A stretch of DNA of 64,000 nucleotides. It comes from Methylicorpusculum oleiharenae. GTDB taxonomy: Bacteria; Pseudomonadota; Gammaproteobacteria; Methylococcales; Methylomonadaceae. Under the pieces are notes generated by a model. That model was not told the origin of the DNA. It searched no databases and saw nothing but the letters and a program-made list of their open reading frames with translations. The stretch covers positions 1,394,492-1,458,491 of the forward strand of contig NZ_WUTY02000001.1 in assembly GCF_009828925.2 (NCBI RefSeq), read 5' to 3'. A program made the position numbers and the translations under genes. Below are positions 47,343 through 58,306 of the stretch, piece by piece (within the stretch, counting starts at the first letter, position 1; every line of letters starts with the position of its first letter).

Positions 47343-47654
47343 ATGTCGAGCCAAACAATCAGAATCCGACTAAAGGCATTCGATCATAAATTAATTGATC
47401 AATCTGCTGGTGAGATAGTAGAAACAGCAAAAAGAACTGGAGCTCAAGTTAAGGGTCCCATTCCACTGCCTACTAAAAAAGAACGTTTTACAATTTTGAT
47501 ATCTCCCCATGTCAATAAAGATGCCCGGGATCAGTATGAATTAAGAACCTATAAACGGTTATTAGACATAGTTGAACCAACAGAAAAAACCGTTGACGCT
47601 CTGATGAAGCTGGATTTAGCAGCCGGTGTAGACGTTCAGATTAAATTGAATTAG
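47343..47654 (+). CDS. rpsJ: 30S ribosomal protein S10
   Basis: A 103-residue S10 (NusE), in the 30S head and also a partner of NusB/NusG in antitermination. [17 protein letters not shown] and [29 protein letters not shown]-like sequence are conserved. There are only 5 nt between tuf and this ATG, so no separate S10 leader exists. Confidence 0.98.
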   Translation: MSSQTIRIRLKAFDHKLIDQSAGEIVETAKRTGAQVKGPIPLPTKKERFTILISPHVNKDARDQYELRTYKRLLDIVEPTEKTVDALMKLDLAAGVDVQIKLN

Positions 47655-47673
47655 AAAGTAGAGGAATTGGCAA

Positions 47674-48324
47674 ATGTCAATAGGTCTTGTTGGTCGTAAA
47701 TGTGGTATGACCAGAATATTTTGTGAAGACGGTACTTCAGTTCCGGTAACTGTACTTCAAATAGATTCTAACCGCATTGCCCAAATAAAAAATGTAGAGA
47801 AAGACGGGTACCGTGCAATTCAGGTAACTGCTGGTGAAAAAAAATCATCTAGGGTATCAAAGCCCCTTTCAGGTCATTATGCTGCTGCAAATATGGTAGC
47901 TGGCAGAGGACTCTGGGAATTTAGACTAGATGACGGAGAAGGTGAAGATTTCTCTGTTGGTGCTGAATTACCAGTTGATATTTTTTCGGAAGGACAGTTT
48001 ATCAATGTTCAAGGAACCAGTATTGGTAAAGGCTTTGCCGGAGGTGTAAAGCGTTATAACTTCAGCATGCAGGATGCAACTCACGGTAACTCCTTATCGC
48101 ACAGAGTATTAGGATCTATTGGCCAAAACCAAACTCCCGGACGAGTATTCAAAGGGAAAAAAATGGCAGGTCAAATGGGAGCAGTCACGCGGACCGTTGA
48201 TAATCTGAAGATTCATAAAATTGACAAAGAAAGAAATCTTATCTTGGTCAAGGGTGCGGTTCCTGGCGCAAAAGGTGGGGATGTAATAATTACTCCCGCT
48301 GTCAAAAAGCGTAATAAGGTTTAA
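47674..48324 (+). CDS. rplC: 50S ribosomal protein L3
   Basis: A 216-residue L3, binding near the peptidyl transferase centre. [18 protein letters not shown] at the start and the central loop with [19 protein letters not shown] (the region containing the methylated glutamine) are present. AGAGGA lies upstream. Confidence 0.98.
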   Translation: MSIGLVGRKCGMTRIFCEDGTSVPVTVLQIDSNRIAQIKNVEKDGYRAIQVTAGEKKSSRVSKPLSGHYAAANMVAGRGLWEFRLDDGEGEDFSVGAELPVDIFSEGQFINVQGTSIGKGFAGGVKRYNFSMQDATHGNSLSHRVLGSIGQNQTPGRVFKGKKMAGQMGAVTRTVDNLKIHKIDKERNLILVKGAVPGAKGGDVIITPAVKKRNKV

Positions 48325-48327
48325 AAC

Positions 48328-48948
48328 ATGGCTTTAAATATACCAGCATTAAATAATCAGGATTCAGCAGGTTCAGTAGAAGTAACTGAAGCTATATTCG
48401 GTCAGGAATATAACGAAACATTAGTTCATCAGTTAATAACAAAATACTTGGCAGGCGCTAGACAAGGTACCAAAGCTCAGAAAACTCGTGCCGAAGTAAG
48501 CGGTGGAGGAGCAAAACCTTGGCGTCAAAAAGGAACAGGCAGAGCGAGATCGGGCACAACAAGAAGTCCTATATGGAGAACTGGTGGTGTTACATTTGCT
48601 GCAAAACCGCGTTCTTTTGATCAGAAACTTAATAGAAAAATGTTTCGGGTCGGAGTCAGAAGTATTTTGTCAGAACTTATAAGACAAAATCGATTGGTTG
48701 TAAGTAATGATATTTTGCCTACAACGCCAAAAACCAAAGAATTAGTCGCAAAACTTAAAGACTTGGATTGCAGAAAAATTTTGATCATTACCGATGAGAT
48801 CGATTTCAACTTGGCTTTGTCAGCAAGAAATATTCCCAACGTTAATGTGATTTCATCTGAGAATATAAATCCTGTTTCTTTGATAGCTGCAGATAAAGTG
48901 ATTATTACTTCTAAAGCCTTACAACAATTAGAAGAGAGATTAGCATGA
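48328..48948 (+). CDS. rplD: 50S ribosomal protein L4
   Basis: A 206-residue L4 lining the exit tunnel (extended loop [19 protein letters not shown]). In E. coli it represses the S10 operon at a leader that is absent here. Of its 16 arginine codons I count 11 AGA, unusual for a highly expressed gene. It follows rplC by 3 nt and overlaps rplW by 4 nt. Confidence 0.98.
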   Translation: MALNIPALNNQDSAGSVEVTEAIFGQEYNETLVHQLITKYLAGARQGTKAQKTRAEVSGGGAKPWRQKGTGRARSGTTRSPIWRTGGVTFAAKPRSFDQKLNRKMFRVGVRSILSELIRQNRLVVSNDILPTTPKTKELVAKLKDLDCRKILIITDEIDFNLALSARNIPNVNVISSENINPVSLIAADKVIITSKALQQLEERLA

Positions 48949-49244
48949 GTATGTTGAATTACACTCTAGCAAGCGTGCTGCAGGCACCGATTATTTCCGA
49001 GAAAAGTACGGTAGCGGCTGAATCAAATAAACAGTTTGCGTTTAAAGTTCAAAAGAATGCGACAAAGACACAAATCAAGAAAGCTGTAGAACTGATGTTT
49101 CAGGTTCAGGTTGATTCTGTCAGAGTCTTGAATGTTAAAGGTAAAAGTAAAAGATTTGGACAGATTTTAGGAAAGCGTTCAGACTGGAAAAAAGCTTATG
49201 TAAAGCTTAAAGAAGGTCATGACATAGATTTCTCTGCTGCTTAA
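48945..49244 (+). CDS. rplW: 50S ribosomal protein L23
   Basis: A 99-residue L23 at the tunnel exit, docking site for trigger factor and [18 protein letters not shown] and [17 protein letters not shown] are typical. The ATG overlaps the rplD stop (ATGA), giving coupled translation. Confidence 0.98.
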   Translation: MSMLNYTLASVLQAPIISEKSTVAAESNKQFAFKVQKNATKTQIKKAVELMFQVQVDSVRVLNVKGKSKRFGQILGKRSDWKKAYVKLKEGHDIDFSAA

Positions 49245-49286
49245 TAAAGTTTAAGAATTAAAGATCAATAGGAAACGGTAGAAAAC

Positions 49287-50114
49287 ATGGCTATTGTAAA
49301 ATCAAAACCTACATCAGCTGGATCTAGGTTTGTAGTACGTGTCAAGAACGATGAATTACATAAAGGTAAGCCATTCGCTCCATTGCTAGATAAAAACAGC
49401 AAGAACGGTGGACGTAATAATCAGGGGCGTATAACAACACGTCATGTCGGTGGAGGTCATAAACACCACTACCGAATTATTGATTTCAAAAGAAATAAAT
49501 CTGATATACCTGGTGTTGTTGAGCGTCTTGAGTACGATCCCAATAGAACAGCAAATATAGCTTTAATCCTGTTTAAGGATGGAGAAAGAAGATATATTAT
49601 CGCGCCTAAGGGGATGACTGTAGGGCAAGAGGTGCTTTCAGCTGAAACGACAGCAGTCAAGCCCGGTAATTGTATGCCATTGCGTAACATGCCTTTAGGT
49701 ACAACCATTCACTGCTTGGAGCTAAAACCTGGAAAAGGTGCTCAGATAGCCAGAAGCGCTGGTGCATCTGCACAATTGGTAGCTAGAGATGGTGCGCATG
49801 TAACGGTGAGATTAAGATCCGGAGAAATGCGAAAAATAATGGCTGATTGCAGAGCTGTAGTCGGTGAGGTTTCAAATTCGGAACATAACCTGACTTCGCT
49901 AGGTAAAGCCGGTGCCAAGCGCTGGAGAGGTGTAAGGCCAACTGTTCGTGGTGTTGCAATGAACCCTGTAGATCACCCGCATGGTGGTGGTGAAGGAAGA
50001 ACATCAGGCGGTAGGCACCCTGTTTCACCATGGGGAACACCGACCAAGGGTTACAAAACAAGAAAAAACAAACGTACAGACAATATGATTGTCAGACGCC
50101 GTAAGCAGAAATAG
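49287..50114 (+). CDS. rplB: 50S ribosomal protein L2
   Basis: A 275-residue L2, needed for subunit joining and peptidyl transfer. [20 protein letters not shown] near 40-60 and [19 protein letters not shown] near 225 (with the conserved functional histidine) are intact. Confidence 0.99.
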   Translation: MAIVKSKPTSAGSRFVVRVKNDELHKGKPFAPLLDKNSKNGGRNNQGRITTRHVGGGHKHHYRIIDFKRNKSDIPGVVERLEYDPNRTANIALILFKDGERRYIIAPKGMTVGQEVLSAETTAVKPGNCMPLRNMPLGTTIHCLELKPGKGAQIARSAGASAQLVARDGAHVTVRLRSGEMRKIMADCRAVVGEVSNSEHNLTSLGKAGAKRWRGVRPTVRGVAMNPVDHPHGGGEGRTSGGRHPVSPWGTPTKGYKTRKNKRTDNMIVRRRKQK

Positions 50115-50126
50115 AGAGGAATTAGC

Positions 50127-50399
50127 GTGCCACGTTCAATTAAAAAAGGTCCTTTTATAGATCATCATCTTCATAATAAAGTAGAAGATGCCGTAAAGAC
50201 AAATAATAGGAAACCGATTAAAACTTGGTCTAGAAGATCAATGATCGTCCCTGAAATGCTTGGCTTGACAATAGCTATTCATAACGGGCGTCAGCACGTA
50301 CCTGTCTTGATATCTGAGAACATGATAGGTCATAAGTTGGGGGAGTTCGCTCCAACAAGAACTTACAAAGGCCATGTTGCCGATAAGAAATCAAGGTAG
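50127..50399 (+). CDS. rpsS: 30S ribosomal protein S19
   Basis: A 90-residue S19 at the subunit interface in the 30S head. [30 protein letters not shown] and [16 protein letters not shown] are conserved. Starts with GTG at 50127 behind AGAGGAA. Confidence 0.98.
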   Translation: MPRSIKKGPFIDHHLHNKVEDAVKTNNRKPIKTWSRRSMIVPEMLGLTIAIHNGRQHVPVLISENMIGHKLGEFAPTRTYKGHVADKKSR

Positions 50400-50408
50400 G
50401 GGCGAATT

Positions 50409-50744
50409 ATGGAAATTTCAGCGAAATTAAAGAATGCGCCATTATCTGCCCAAAAAGCTAGGTTAGTCGGTGATCAGATACGTGGTTTACCCGTAGAAAA
50501 AGCATTGTCAACTTTGACTTTCAGTACGAAAAAAGCAGCCGCGATAATTAAAAAAATTCTAGAGTCTGCAATCGCAAATGCTGAACACAATGATAGTGCG
50601 GATATAGATGAGCTACGTGTGACAACAGTATTTGTAAATGAAGGGCGAACCATGAAACGGTTCAAAGCCAGAGCTAAAGGACGAGCTAATCATATATTGA
50701 AAAGAACTTGTCATATAACAATCAAAGTTGCAGAACACCAATAG
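50409..50744 (+). CDS. rplV: 50S ribosomal protein L22
   Basis: A 111-residue L22 contributing to the tunnel constriction. [19 protein letters not shown] and the beta-hairpin [20 protein letters not shown] are present. It follows rpsS by 9 nt. Confidence 0.98.
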   Translation: MEISAKLKNAPLSAQKARLVGDQIRGLPVEKALSTLTFSTKKAAAIIKKILESAIANAEHNDSADIDELRVTTVFVNEGRTMKRFKARAKGRANHILKRTCHITIKVAEHQ

Positions 50745-50752
50745 AGGCGAAA

Positions 50753-51424
50753 ATGGGACAAAAGGTACATCCAACAGGTATCCGTTTAGGAATTGTAAAA
50801 GATTGGAATTCCAGATGGTACGCGAATAGTCATGATTACCCTTTATTTCTGCATCAAGATTTGACGGTAAGAGAATTCCTAAGAAAAAAACTGGCTCATG
50901 CTTCTATTAGTAGAATTCAAATTAATAGACCAGCCAGCAATGCTCACATAACGGTCCATACTGCACGTCCAGGGATAGTGATAGGAAAGAAAGGCGAGGA
51001 TATCGATAAATTGAGACAAGAAATTTCTGCAATGATCGGTGTTCCAGTACAACTGAACGTTGAAGAAATAAGAAAGCCGGAGTTGGATGCTCAACTGGTT
51101 GCCGAGAGCATAGCTCAGCAGCTGGAAAAACGGATTATGTACAGGCGGGCAATGAAAAGAGCCGTTACGAATACCATGCGCTTGGGCGCTGAAGGTATAA
51201 AAATCAACGTTGCTGGTCGTTTGAACGGTGCCGAAATTGCGCGTACCGAGTGGTATAGAGAAGGCCGGGTGCCATTGCACACACTTCGAGCAGATATAGA
51301 TTATGGCACGGCAGAAGCCAATACTACTTATGGAATAATCGGCATAAAAGTCTGGATATTCAAAGGTGAAGTATTTGATATCGAAAGCCATAAGGCAACC
51401 ATTAATCAAGAACCTAAGAAATAG
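50753..51424 (+). CDS. rpsC: 30S ribosomal protein S3
   Basis: A 223-residue S3 at the mRNA entry site, with helicase function. [20 protein letters not shown] sets the start at ATG 50753 (GAGG upstream); in-frame residues further upstream overlap rplV and are not conserved. The KH motif [13 protein letters not shown] is intact. Confidence 0.98.
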   Translation: MGQKVHPTGIRLGIVKDWNSRWYANSHDYPLFLHQDLTVREFLRKKLAHASISRIQINRPASNAHITVHTARPGIVIGKKGEDIDKLRQEISAMIGVPVQLNVEEIRKPELDAQLVAESIAQQLEKRIMYRRAMKRAVTNTMRLGAEGIKINVAGRLNGAEIARTEWYREGRVPLHTLRADIDYGTAEANTTYGIIGIKVWIFKGEVFDIESHKATINQEPKK

Positions 51425-51440
51425 GTGAAGGGAATTAGTC

Positions 51441-51854
51441 ATGCTTCAGCCTAAAAGAACAAAATTTCGTAAACAACATAAGGGCCGAAATAATGGAATA
51501 GCCGTTCGCGGTTCATCTGTTAGCTTTGGTGAATTTGGATTAAAAGCGACATCAAGGGGCAGATTAACAGCCCGTCAAATTGAAGCCGCTAGAAGAGCAA
51601 TAACACGTCATGTAAAACGTGGCGGTAAAATATGGATAAGAATCTTCCCTGACAAGCCCATTACAAAAAAACCTTTAGAAGTTCGTATGGGTAAAGGGAA
51701 AGGTAGTGTAGAATATTGGGTTGCACAAATTAGACCAGGTACAATGTTGTATGAAATACAAGGCGTGCCTGAAGAATTAGCCAGAGAGGCCTTCGCGCTT
51801 GCCTCTGCAAAATTGCCTATAACGACAACTTTTACCGCTCGGACGATAATGTAA
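51441..51854 (+). CDS. rplP: 50S ribosomal protein L16
   Basis: A 137-residue L16 at the A-site side of the peptidyl transferase centre. [19 protein letters not shown] and [17 protein letters not shown] are conserved. The stop overlaps the rpmC ATG by 1 nt. Confidence 0.98.
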   Translation: MLQPKRTKFRKQHKGRNNGIAVRGSSVSFGEFGLKATSRGRLTARQIEAARRAITRHVKRGGKIWIRIFPDKPITKKPLEVRMGKGKGSVEYWVAQIRPGTMLYEIQGVPEELAREAFALASAKLPITTTFTARTIM

Positions 51855-52051
51855 TGAAAGCTAGTGAATTGCGTCAAAAAACAAAAGACGATCTGATCGC
51901 TGTTTTAGTTGAACTGTCTAAGGAACAGTTCAATTTAAGAATGCAAAAAGGGACTGGTCAGTTAGCTAAACCTAATGAAATAAAAAGAGTAAGACGCGAA
52001 ATTGCTCGTGTTAAAACAATTATCAACGAAAGCGCGAGTGCAGCAGTATGA
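51854..52051 (+). CDS. rpmC: 50S ribosomal protein L29
   Basis: A 65-residue helical protein near the tunnel exit. [12 protein letters not shown] and [20 protein letters not shown] are typical. It overlaps rplP by 1 nt and rpsQ by 4 nt. Confidence 0.97.
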   Translation: MKASELRQKTKDDLIAVLVELSKEQFNLRMQKGTGQLAKPNEIKRVRREIARVKTIINESASAAV

Positions 52052-52311
52052 CAGAGCAAAATACCAAGGTACGCACGCTCAGTGGGAAAGTAGTCAGTAA
52101 TAAAATGGATAAGACAATTACTGTACTAGTTGAGCGGATCGTAAAGCATCCTGTATATGGAAAATATATAAAGCGATCAACTAAGTTGTTAGCACATGAT
52201 GAATCTAACCGGTGTCAAGAAGGCGATATTGTCTCGATTACTCCATCAAGGCCGATATCAAAAAGAAAGACGTTTATGCTTGTTGATATCCTAGAAAGTG
52301 CGAACAAATAA
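52048..52311 (+). CDS. rpsQ: 30S ribosomal protein S17
   Basis: An 87-residue OB-fold protein binding 16S rRNA early in 30S assembly. [20 protein letters not shown] and [19 protein letters not shown] are conserved. It overlaps rpmC by 4 nt; last of the S10-type genes. Confidence 0.97.
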   Translation: MTEQNTKVRTLSGKVVSNKMDKTITVLVERIVKHPVYGKYIKRSTKLLAHDESNRCQEGDIVSITPSRPISKRKTFMLVDILESANK

Positions 52312-52348
52312 ATACAATTGAAATAACTGAAATAATTGGGAATTAATC

Positions 52349-52717
52349 ATGATTCAGATGCAAACTAACCTTGACGTTGCCGATAATAGCGGCGCAAAAA
52401 AGGTCATGTGTATCAAAGTGCTGGGCGGCTCACATAGACGCTACGCTAACATTGGAGACATTATAAAAGTCAGTGTCAAGGATGCAATTCCGAGAGGAAG
52501 AGTAAAAAAGGGTGAAGTTTATAATGCTTTGGTAGTTCGTACCCGTAAGGGTGTTAGAAGAGCAGATGGATCTGTTATTCGTTTTGATGGCAACGCTGCT
52601 GTCATACTTAATAACCAATTACAACCATTGGGTACCCGTATTTTTGGCCCAGTAACTCGTGAACTTAGGGGTGAAAAATTTATGAAAATTATTTCACTAG
52701 CTCCTGAAGTTTTGTAA
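52349..52717 (+). CDS. rplN: 50S ribosomal protein L14
   Basis: A 122-residue L14 forming bridge B8 with the 30S subunit. [19 protein letters not shown] and the central [20 protein letters not shown] are conserved. First of the spc-type genes; the 37-nt gap upstream shows no strong promoter. Confidence 0.98.
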   Translation: MIQMQTNLDVADNSGAKKVMCIKVLGGSHRRYANIGDIIKVSVKDAIPRGRVKKGEVYNALVVRTRKGVRRADGSVIRFDGNAAVILNNQLQPLGTRIFGPVTRELRGEKFMKIISLAPEVL

Positions 52718-52729
52718 GAGAGGGTCAAA

Positions 52730-53047
52730 ATGCAAAAGATAAAACAAGGCGATGAAGTTTTAGTTCGTACCGGAAAAGATAAAGGAAAGCGCGGAAAAGT
52801 AATTAAAGTGCTTTCAAATGAAAAAGTTTTGGTAGAAGGCGTAAATCAAGTTAAAAAACATCAAAAAGGTAATCCTAATGCAGGGGTTTCCGGTGGTATC
52901 GTTGAAAAAGATATGCCAATTCATATTTCCAATATTGGTTTGTATAACCCAGCAACACAAAAAGCAGATCGTATCGGCTTAAAGTTTCTAGATGATGGAA
53001 AAAAAGTCAGGTTTTTTAAATCAACAAAAGAAGTTGTTGACGCATAA
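52730..53047 (+). CDS. rplX: 50S ribosomal protein L24
   Basis: A 105-residue KOW-domain protein, an early 50S assembly initiator. [20 protein letters not shown] is the KOW motif. AGAGAGGG lies upstream of the ATG. Confidence 0.97.
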   Translation: MQKIKQGDEVLVRTGKDKGKRGKVIKVLSNEKVLVEGVNQVKKHQKGNPNAGVSGGIVEKDMPIHISNIGLYNPATQKADRIGLKFLDDGKKVRFFKSTKEVVDA

Positions 53048-53058
53048 GGAGCATTAAA

Positions 53059-53598
53059 ATGGCTAGACTAGAAACTGTATATAAAGAAAAAGTATTGCCT
53101 GCATTGATGGAGCAATATAACTATAAGTCCGTTATGGAAGTCCCCCGTATTACAAAAATAACATTAAATATGGGTGTAGGCGAAGCTGTTGCTGATAAGA
53201 AAATATTGCAATCAGCTGTTGGTGATATGCAAAAAATTTCAGGCCAAAAACCTATAGTAACCTTAGCTAGAAAATCAATTGCCGGGTTTAAGATTCGCGA
53301 CGACATGCCAATTGGTTGTAAGGTTACATTGAGAAGTGCAAGGATGTATGAGTTTTTGGACAGATTAATCAGTATCTCTATTCCGAGAATTAGAGATTTT
53401 AGAGGCATGAGCTCAAAAAGCTTTGATGGAAGAGGAAACTATTCCATGGGCGTCAAGGAACAAATCATTTTTCCTGAAATTGATTATGACAAGATTGACG
53501 CTTTACGTGGGTTAGATATCACTATAACTACAACAGCAAAGACAAACGAAGAAGGTTTGGCCTTGTTAAAGTTATTTAACTTTCCATTTAAGAATTAA
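53059..53598 (+). CDS. rplE: 50S ribosomal protein L5
   Basis: A 179-residue 5S rRNA-binding protein contacting P-site tRNA and S13. [20 protein letters not shown] and [20 protein letters not shown] are conserved. Confidence 0.98.
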   Translation: MARLETVYKEKVLPALMEQYNYKSVMEVPRITKITLNMGVGEAVADKKILQSAVGDMQKISGQKPIVTLARKSIAGFKIRDDMPIGCKVTLRSARMYEFLDRLISISIPRIRDFRGMSSKSFDGRGNYSMGVKEQIIFPEIDYDKIDALRGLDITITTTAKTNEEGLALLKLFNFPFKN

Positions 53599-53610
53599 GG
53601 GCACCCTAAA

Positions 53611-53916
53611 ATGGCTAAAAAATCAATGATTGCGAGGGAAGACAAGCGCACTAAGCTTGTAAAAAAATATTCCCAAAAAAGAGAGTTATTAAGAGAAATC
53701 ATCAGAGATCCAAAAACAACTGATGAACAAAAAGAGTTAGCTCATATCCAGCTGCAAAAATTACCAAGAGATTCCAGTGCCTCAAGACAACGTAACCGTT
53801 GTAACATCACTGGTAGACCGCATGGTTTTTACAGAAAGTTTGGCTTATCCCGAAATAAGTTACGTGAAGCAACCATGCGTGGTGATGTCCCGGGCTTATC
53901 AAAGGCAAGCTGGTAG
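53611..53916 (+). CDS. rpsN: 30S ribosomal protein S14
   Basis: A 101-residue S14 of the long, zinc-free type, with the C-terminal [20 protein letters not shown] motif (only a single cysteine). Head protein of the 30S subunit. Confidence 0.98.
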   Translation: MAKKSMIAREDKRTKLVKKYSQKRELLREIIRDPKTTDEQKELAHIQLQKLPRDSSASRQRNRCNITGRPHGFYRKFGLSRNKLREATMRGDVPGLSKASW

Positions 53917-53948
53917 AAATCTTTTGGAATGAAATCGGAGTTAAAGAT

Positions 53949-54344
53949 ATGAGTATGACAGACCCAATAGCGGATATGTTGACCAGAATAAGAAATGGTC
54001 AGTCTGCTAAAAAAGAATACGTAAAACTACCTTCTTCCAAGCTGAAAATTGCCATTGCAAAAGTACTTAAAGAAGAAGGCTATATCACAGAATATAGTAC
54101 TGAAACAAAAGGTAGTCATACGGAAATGACTGTTGTTCTTAAATACCATAACGGTGTGCCTGTAATTGAGCAGGTGAAAAGGATTAGCAAGCCTGGTCTA
54201 AGAATTTATAAATCTAAAGACGAATTGCCTAAGGTACTTGGTGGTTTGGGGATCGCGATTGTTTCTACTTCTAAAGGTGTCATGACAGATAGAGCTGCTA
54301 GAGCGATAGGTCATGGCGGCGAAGTTGTATGCACTGTTTGCTAA
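53949..54344 (+). CDS. rpsH: 30S ribosomal protein S8
   Basis: A 131-residue S8 binding 16S helix 21. [20 protein letters not shown] and the C-terminal [20 protein letters not shown] are conserved. In E. coli S8 represses the spc operon. TCGGAG precedes the ATG. Confidence 0.98.
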   Translation: MSMTDPIADMLTRIRNGQSAKKEYVKLPSSKLKIAIAKVLKEEGYITEYSTETKGSHTEMTVVLKYHNGVPVIEQVKRISKPGLRIYKSKDELPKVLGGLGIAIVSTSKGVMTDRAARAIGHGGEVVCTVC

Positions 54345-54357
54345 ATCGGGGATCACA

Positions 54358-54891
54358 ATGTCAAGAATAGCAAAAGCACCCATTCAATTGCCAAGTGGCG
54401 TAGATATCAAGTTAGATGGTCAGTCTCTTACAGTAAAAGGAGCTAAAGGCGAATTAACGCTTGAGCTTCATAAAGCTATTAGTTTACAAGTGACTGATAA
54501 TCTGGTCCAAATAGAATGGAACAAAGAAAATAAAATTGCACAGGCTCAAGCAGGAACAACTCGAGCAATAGTAAACAATATGGTTACTGGTGTCTCAGCT
54601 GGCTTTGAAAAAAGACTGACTCTCGTTGGTGTGGGTTATAGGGCCCAGGCAAAGGGCGAGACGTTGGGACTTTCTCTCGGTTTTTCGCACCCAGTAGATT
54701 ATGTTGTCCCCGCTGGAATTACAATAGAAACGCCTTCTCAAACCGAAATCCTAATTAAAGGAAATGATAAGCAGAGAGTAGGTCAGGTTGCTGCAGAAAT
54801 TAGGTCATATCGTCCACCTGAGCCCTATAAAGGTAAAGGCGTAAGATATTCAGACGAAAAAGTAGCGCGTAAAGAAGCCAAAAAGAAGTAA
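54358..54891 (+). CDS. rplF: 50S ribosomal protein L6
   Basis: A 177-residue L6 near the factor-binding site. MSRIAKAPIQLPSGV sets the start at ATG 54358; 15 in-frame residues upstream overlap rpsH. The C-terminal RPPEPYKGKGVRYSDE is conserved. Confidence 0.98.
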   Translation: MSRIAKAPIQLPSGVDIKLDGQSLTVKGAKGELTLELHKAISLQVTDNLVQIEWNKENKIAQAQAGTTRAIVNNMVTGVSAGFEKRLTLVGVGYRAQAKGETLGLSLGFSHPVDYVVPAGITIETPSQTEILIKGNDKQRVGQVAAEIRSYRPPEPYKGKGVRYSDEKVARKEAKKK

Positions 54892-54900
54892 GGTAGAGTA

Positions 54901-55254
54901 ATGGATAAGAAAGCATCTCGCTTAAAACGAGCATTAAAATTGCGTTGCAAAATCAAGAGCTCAGGCGCAAACCGGCTAACCATACACAAGTCTTCGCAGC
55001 ATATTTATGCTCAAGTACTGAGTAAGGATGGTAAATCTACGATAGCTAGCGCATCGACCACTCAGAATACAATTAAATCAACTGTAAAAAATACAGGCAA
55101 TATAGAAGCGGCAGCAGAAGTTGGAAAACAGATTGCTTTAAAAGCAATTGAAGCCGGCATAACTGTAGTAGCATTTGATCGTTCAGGTTTTAAATATCAT
55201 GGACGAGTTAAAGCATTGGCAGATGCTGCGCGTGCAGCTGGTTTACAGTTCTAG
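54901..55254 (+). CDS. rplR: 50S ribosomal protein L18
   Basis: A 117-residue 5S rRNA-binding protein. RLTIHKSSQHIYAQVLS and FDRSGFKYHGRVKALADAAR are conserved. Confidence 0.98.
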   Translation: MDKKASRLKRALKLRCKIKSSGANRLTIHKSSQHIYAQVLSKDGKSTIASASTTQNTIKSTVKNTGNIEAAAEVGKQIALKAIEAGITVVAFDRSGFKYHGRVKALADAARAAGLQF

Positions 55255-55263
55255 GGGATTAAA

Positions 55264-55782
55264 ATGGCAACAGCACCATCTCAAGGTAGTACAGACGGTT
55301 TACAGGAAAAATTAGTTTCCGTAAGGCGAGTAGCAAAAGTTGTTAAAGGCGGGAGAGTATTTGGTTTCGCAGCATTGACAGTTGTCGGTGATGGTGATGG
55401 CCGCATTGGCTATGGCGTCAGCAAAGCTCGTGAAGTTCCGATTGCAATACAAAAGTCGCTAGAGCAAGCTAGAAAAAACATGAGAAAAGTATCGTTAAAA
55501 GGCGACACTCTTCAATATCCAATTACTTCTACTGTTGGCGCTGCAAAAGTTTACATGCAACCTGCTTCGGAAGGTACAGGTATCATTGCTGGTGGTGCAA
55601 TGAGAGCGGTATTTGAGGTAGTTGGGATTCACAACGTATTAGCAAAGTGCATAGGAACGAACAATCCTATTAATGTTGTGAGAGCCACAATTTCCGGTTT
55701 AACTAAGATGCATGATCCTAAATATATTGCTGCAAAACGTGGGTTATCCGTTGAGCAAATAAAAGGACAAGACAATGGCTGA
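55264..55782 (+). CDS. rpsE: 30S ribosomal protein S5
   Basis: A 172-residue S5 affecting decoding accuracy. [20 protein letters not shown] and [18 protein letters not shown] are the conserved N-terminal loop and domain. It overlaps rpmD by 8 nt. Confidence 0.98.
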   Translation: MATAPSQGSTDGLQEKLVSVRRVAKVVKGGRVFGFAALTVVGDGDGRIGYGVSKAREVPIAIQKSLEQARKNMRKVSLKGDTLQYPITSTVGAAKVYMQPASEGTGIIAGGAMRAVFEVVGIHNVLAKCIGTNNPINVVRATISGLTKMHDPKYIAAKRGLSVEQIKGQDNG

Positions 55783-55960
55783 TAAAAAATTACTTGTCAC
55801 ATTAATTAAAAGTAAGAATGGTCGTTTGGCTAATCATCTTGCTTGTCTAAAAGGTCTAGGTTTGAGAAAAATTAATCATTCAGTCGAAGTAATTAATACT
55901 CCTGAAATACGAGGGATGATTAATAAGGTCTCATACATGTTGAAAGTTGAGGAAATATAA
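55775..55960 (+). CDS. rpmD: 50S ribosomal protein L30
   Basis: A 61-residue L30. [20 protein letters not shown] and the late [15 protein letters not shown] match the family. It overlaps rpsE by 8 nt and is followed by rplO with no gap. Confidence 0.96.
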   Translation: MADKKLLVTLIKSKNGRLANHLACLKGLGLRKINHSVEVINTPEIRGMINKVSYMLKVEEI

Positions 55961-56395
55961 ATGTTTCTAAATACCATTCAAGCGAGTAGTGGTTCCCGCA
56001 AAAAAGCAAAGCGTGTTGGTCGTGGTATTGGTTCAACATTAGGTAAGACAAGTGGTAGGGGTCATAAAGGGCAAAAGTCCAGAAGTGGCGGCTTCCATAA
56101 AGTCGGTTTCGAAGGTGGACAAATGCCTTTGCAAAGACGTCTTCCTAAAGTTGGCTTTAATTCCCGTACAAAGAAATTTACTGCTGAAGTTCGTTTAAGC
56201 GAAATTGAATCAATGACTGCTACAACAATTGATCTCAAATCTTTGATTGATGAAAATATTGTTCCAATATTTACCAAATCAGCAAAAATAATATTGTCAG
56301 GCAAAATTGAAAAGGCCGTAACTGTAGTGGGCATAAAGGTTACAGCAGGTGCAGCGCAATTAATAACTGCAGTTGGCGGAAAAGTTGAGGTATAA
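55961..56395 (+). CDS. rplO: 50S ribosomal protein L15
   Basis: A 144-residue L15, late 50S assembly protein. [20 protein letters not shown] and [20 protein letters not shown] are conserved. Its stop abuts the secY GTG. Confidence 0.98.
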   Translation: MFLNTIQASSGSRKKAKRVGRGIGSTLGKTSGRGHKGQKSRSGGFHKVGFEGGQMPLQRRLPKVGFNSRTKKFTAEVRLSEIESMTATTIDLKSLIDENIVPIFTKSAKIILSGKIEKAVTVVGIKVTAGAAQLITAVGGKVEV

Positions 56396-57718
56396 GTGAA
56401 TACATCAAGGGCTCAAATGGCGGATAAAACAGGTTCAAACTCTGAGCTTAAATCTAGATTGCTTTTTGTACTGGGCGCTTTGTTTGTTTATAGAGTAGGT
56501 GCGCACATACCAGTACCAGGCATTGATCCAAAAGCACTGGCCCTTATGTTTGAACAGCAGAGCGGATCCATTTTGGACATGTTTAACATGTTTTCAGGTG
56601 GTGCCTTGATGCGTTTAAGTATTTTTGCTTTAGGTATTATGCCTTACATTTCTGCATCGATTATCATGCAATTGATGACGGTTGTCATACCTGCAATGGA
56701 GCAGTTAAAAAAAGAAGGCGAATCAGGAAGAAAAAGAATATCTCAATATACCCGTTACGGAACCGTTGTTTTAGCAACATTTCAATCTATAGGTATTTCC
56801 TTAGCTTTGCAGAACCAAACTGCTGGTGGATTGCCTGTTGTTATTTCTCCAGGCATGAGCTTTACCATGATTACTGCAATTACGCTGGTAACGGGAACAA
56901 TCTTCTTGATGTGGCTAGGTGAACAGGTAACCGAAAGAGGTATTGGAAACGGAATTTCACTGATTATCTTCGCAGGTATCGTATCTGGTTTACCTTCTGC
57001 AATTGGCGGTACTTTGGAGTTGGCAAGAACAGGCGAAATGAATGGTGCTTTCATTATTCTTTTATTTCTTCTGGCTATTGCAGTTACTGCTTTGGTTGTT
57101 TTCGTAGAGCGAGGGCAGCGAAGGATAATTATCAATTATCCCAAAAGGCAGCAAGGAAGGCGGATGTATGCAGGGCAAAGCAGTTTTCTGCCACTTAAGT
57201 TAAATATGGCGGGTGTCATTCCTCCAATATTTGCATCGAGTATAATCCTGTTTCCTGCAACAGTCGCAGGTTGGTTTGGAAATGCTGAAGGTTTTAACTG
57301 GTTAAAGGATATAGCGACTATGTTATCACCTGGTCAACCGGTTTATGTACTGCTTTATGCTACAGCTATAATATTCTTCTGCTTTTTTTATACAGCATTA
57401 GTTTTCAATTCTAAAGAAACTGCTGATAATCTCAAAAAGTCAGGCGCTTACCTGCCAGGTATCCGTCCGGGAATTCAGACAAGCATCTACATCGACAAAG
57501 TGATGACTCGTTTAACCTTGATTGGTGCTTTCTATATAACCGGAGTTTGTTTGTTGCCCGAGTTTTTAATTGTGTATTGGAACGTACCTTTCTATTTTGG
57601 TGGCACTTCTTTACTGATCATTGTTGTTGTAGTAATGGATTTCATTTCCCAGATGCAGACACACTTAATGTCGCAGCAATATGAAGGGTTAATGAAAAAA
57701 GCAAATTTAAAAAGATAA
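56396..57718 (+). CDS. secY: Preprotein translocase subunit SecY
   Basis: A 440-residue protein with ten transmembrane helices forming the SecYEG channel. [13 protein letters not shown] near residue 35, the plug region [20 protein letters not shown] and the C5 loop [20 protein letters not shown] are present. The start is GTG 56396, right after the rplO stop; a downstream ATG (residue 8) is possible. Confidence 0.97.
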   Translation: MNTSRAQMADKTGSNSELKSRLLFVLGALFVYRVGAHIPVPGIDPKALALMFEQQSGSILDMFNMFSGGALMRLSIFALGIMPYISASIIMQLMTVVIPAMEQLKKEGESGRKRISQYTRYGTVVLATFQSIGISLALQNQTAGGLPVVISPGMSFTMITAITLVTGTIFLMWLGEQVTERGIGNGISLIIFAGIVSGLPSAIGGTLELARTGEMNGAFIILLFLLAIAVTALVVFVERGQRRIIINYPKRQQGRRMYAGQSSFLPLKLNMAGVIPPIFASSIILFPATVAGWFGNAEGFNWLKDIATMLSPGQPVYVLLYATAIIFFCFFYTALVFNSKETADNLKKSGAYLPGIRPGIQTSIYIDKVMTRLTLIGAFYITGVCLLPEFLIVYWNVPFYFGGTSLLIIVVVVMDFISQMQTHLMSQQYEGLMKKANLKR

Positions 57719-57735
57719 ATGATTTGGAGTAAAAA

Positions 57736-57849
57736 ATGAAAGTACGAGCATCAATTAAAAAGATTTGTAGAAAGTGCAAGATTATACGTAGAAATGGTGT
57801 TGTTCGTGTCATCTGTGAGGACGGACGTCACAAACAAAGACAAGGATAA
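57736..57849 (+). CDS. rpmJ: 50S ribosomal protein L36
   Basis: A 37-residue protein, [20 protein letters not shown] then [17 protein letters not shown]. It has the zinc ribbon CxxC...CxxxxH, the C+ form. TTGGAG precedes the ATG. It lies 17 nt after secY, in the standard position. Confidence 0.95.
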   Translation: MKVRASIKKICRKCKIIRRNGVVRVICEDGRHKQRQG

Positions 57850-57926
57850 TATATGTTGCGCCAAAAGTCAGACAATGTTACTATTCGGCGCTTAACTTTA
57901 GTGTGATTACTCAGGGGAGTATCTAA
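57850..57926 (+). promoter_or_regulatory. rpmJ-rpsM gap: possible alpha-operon (S4) leader
   Basis: A 77-nt gap where E. coli has the S4-binding pseudoknot. GCGCC (57858-57862) can pair with GGCGC (57887-57891) around a 24-nt loop, and GGGGAG serves rpsM. I could not reconstruct a full pseudoknot. Confidence 0.35.
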
Positions 57927-58283
57927 ATGGCGCGTATTGCCGGAATAAATGTACCAGACCATAAGCATGCAGAAATAGCATTAACAGCTATTTATGGAAT
58001 TGGTCGTCAAACAGCTAATAATATTTGTAAAGAGGTGGGGATCTTACCATCGTTAAAAATAAAAGAACTCACCGAAGAACAGCTTGAAACTGTTAGAGAT
58101 GTTATCTCAAAGATGACAGTGGAAGGTGATCTACGTCGTGAAGTTTCAATGAATATTAAGCGATTGATGGATCTTGGTTGCTTTCGTGGTATCCGGCATA
58201 GAAGAGGTTTGCCTTTGAGAGGGCAAAGAACCAGAACGAACGCGAGGACTAGGAAAGGTCCACGTAAGCCAATAAGAAAATAA
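57927..58283 (+). CDS. rpsM: 30S ribosomal protein S13
   Basis: A 118-residue S13 in the 30S head, bridging to L5. [19 protein letters not shown] and [20 protein letters not shown] are conserved. GGGGAG ribosome binding site. Confidence 0.98.
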   Translation: MARIAGINVPDHKHAEIALTAIYGIGRQTANNICKEVGILPSLKIKELTEEQLETVRDVISKMTVEGDLRREVSMNIKRLMDLGCFRGIRHRRGLPLRGQRTRTNARTRKGPRKPIRK

Positions 58284-58306
58284 GATATTCCTAAGAGGTT
58301 TTATAA

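Noticed and set aside
50879-51442. 187-codon minus-strand frame opposite rpsC
   Set aside because: Antisense to a highly conserved ribosomal gene, aromatic-rich and without family features; a codon-bias shadow.
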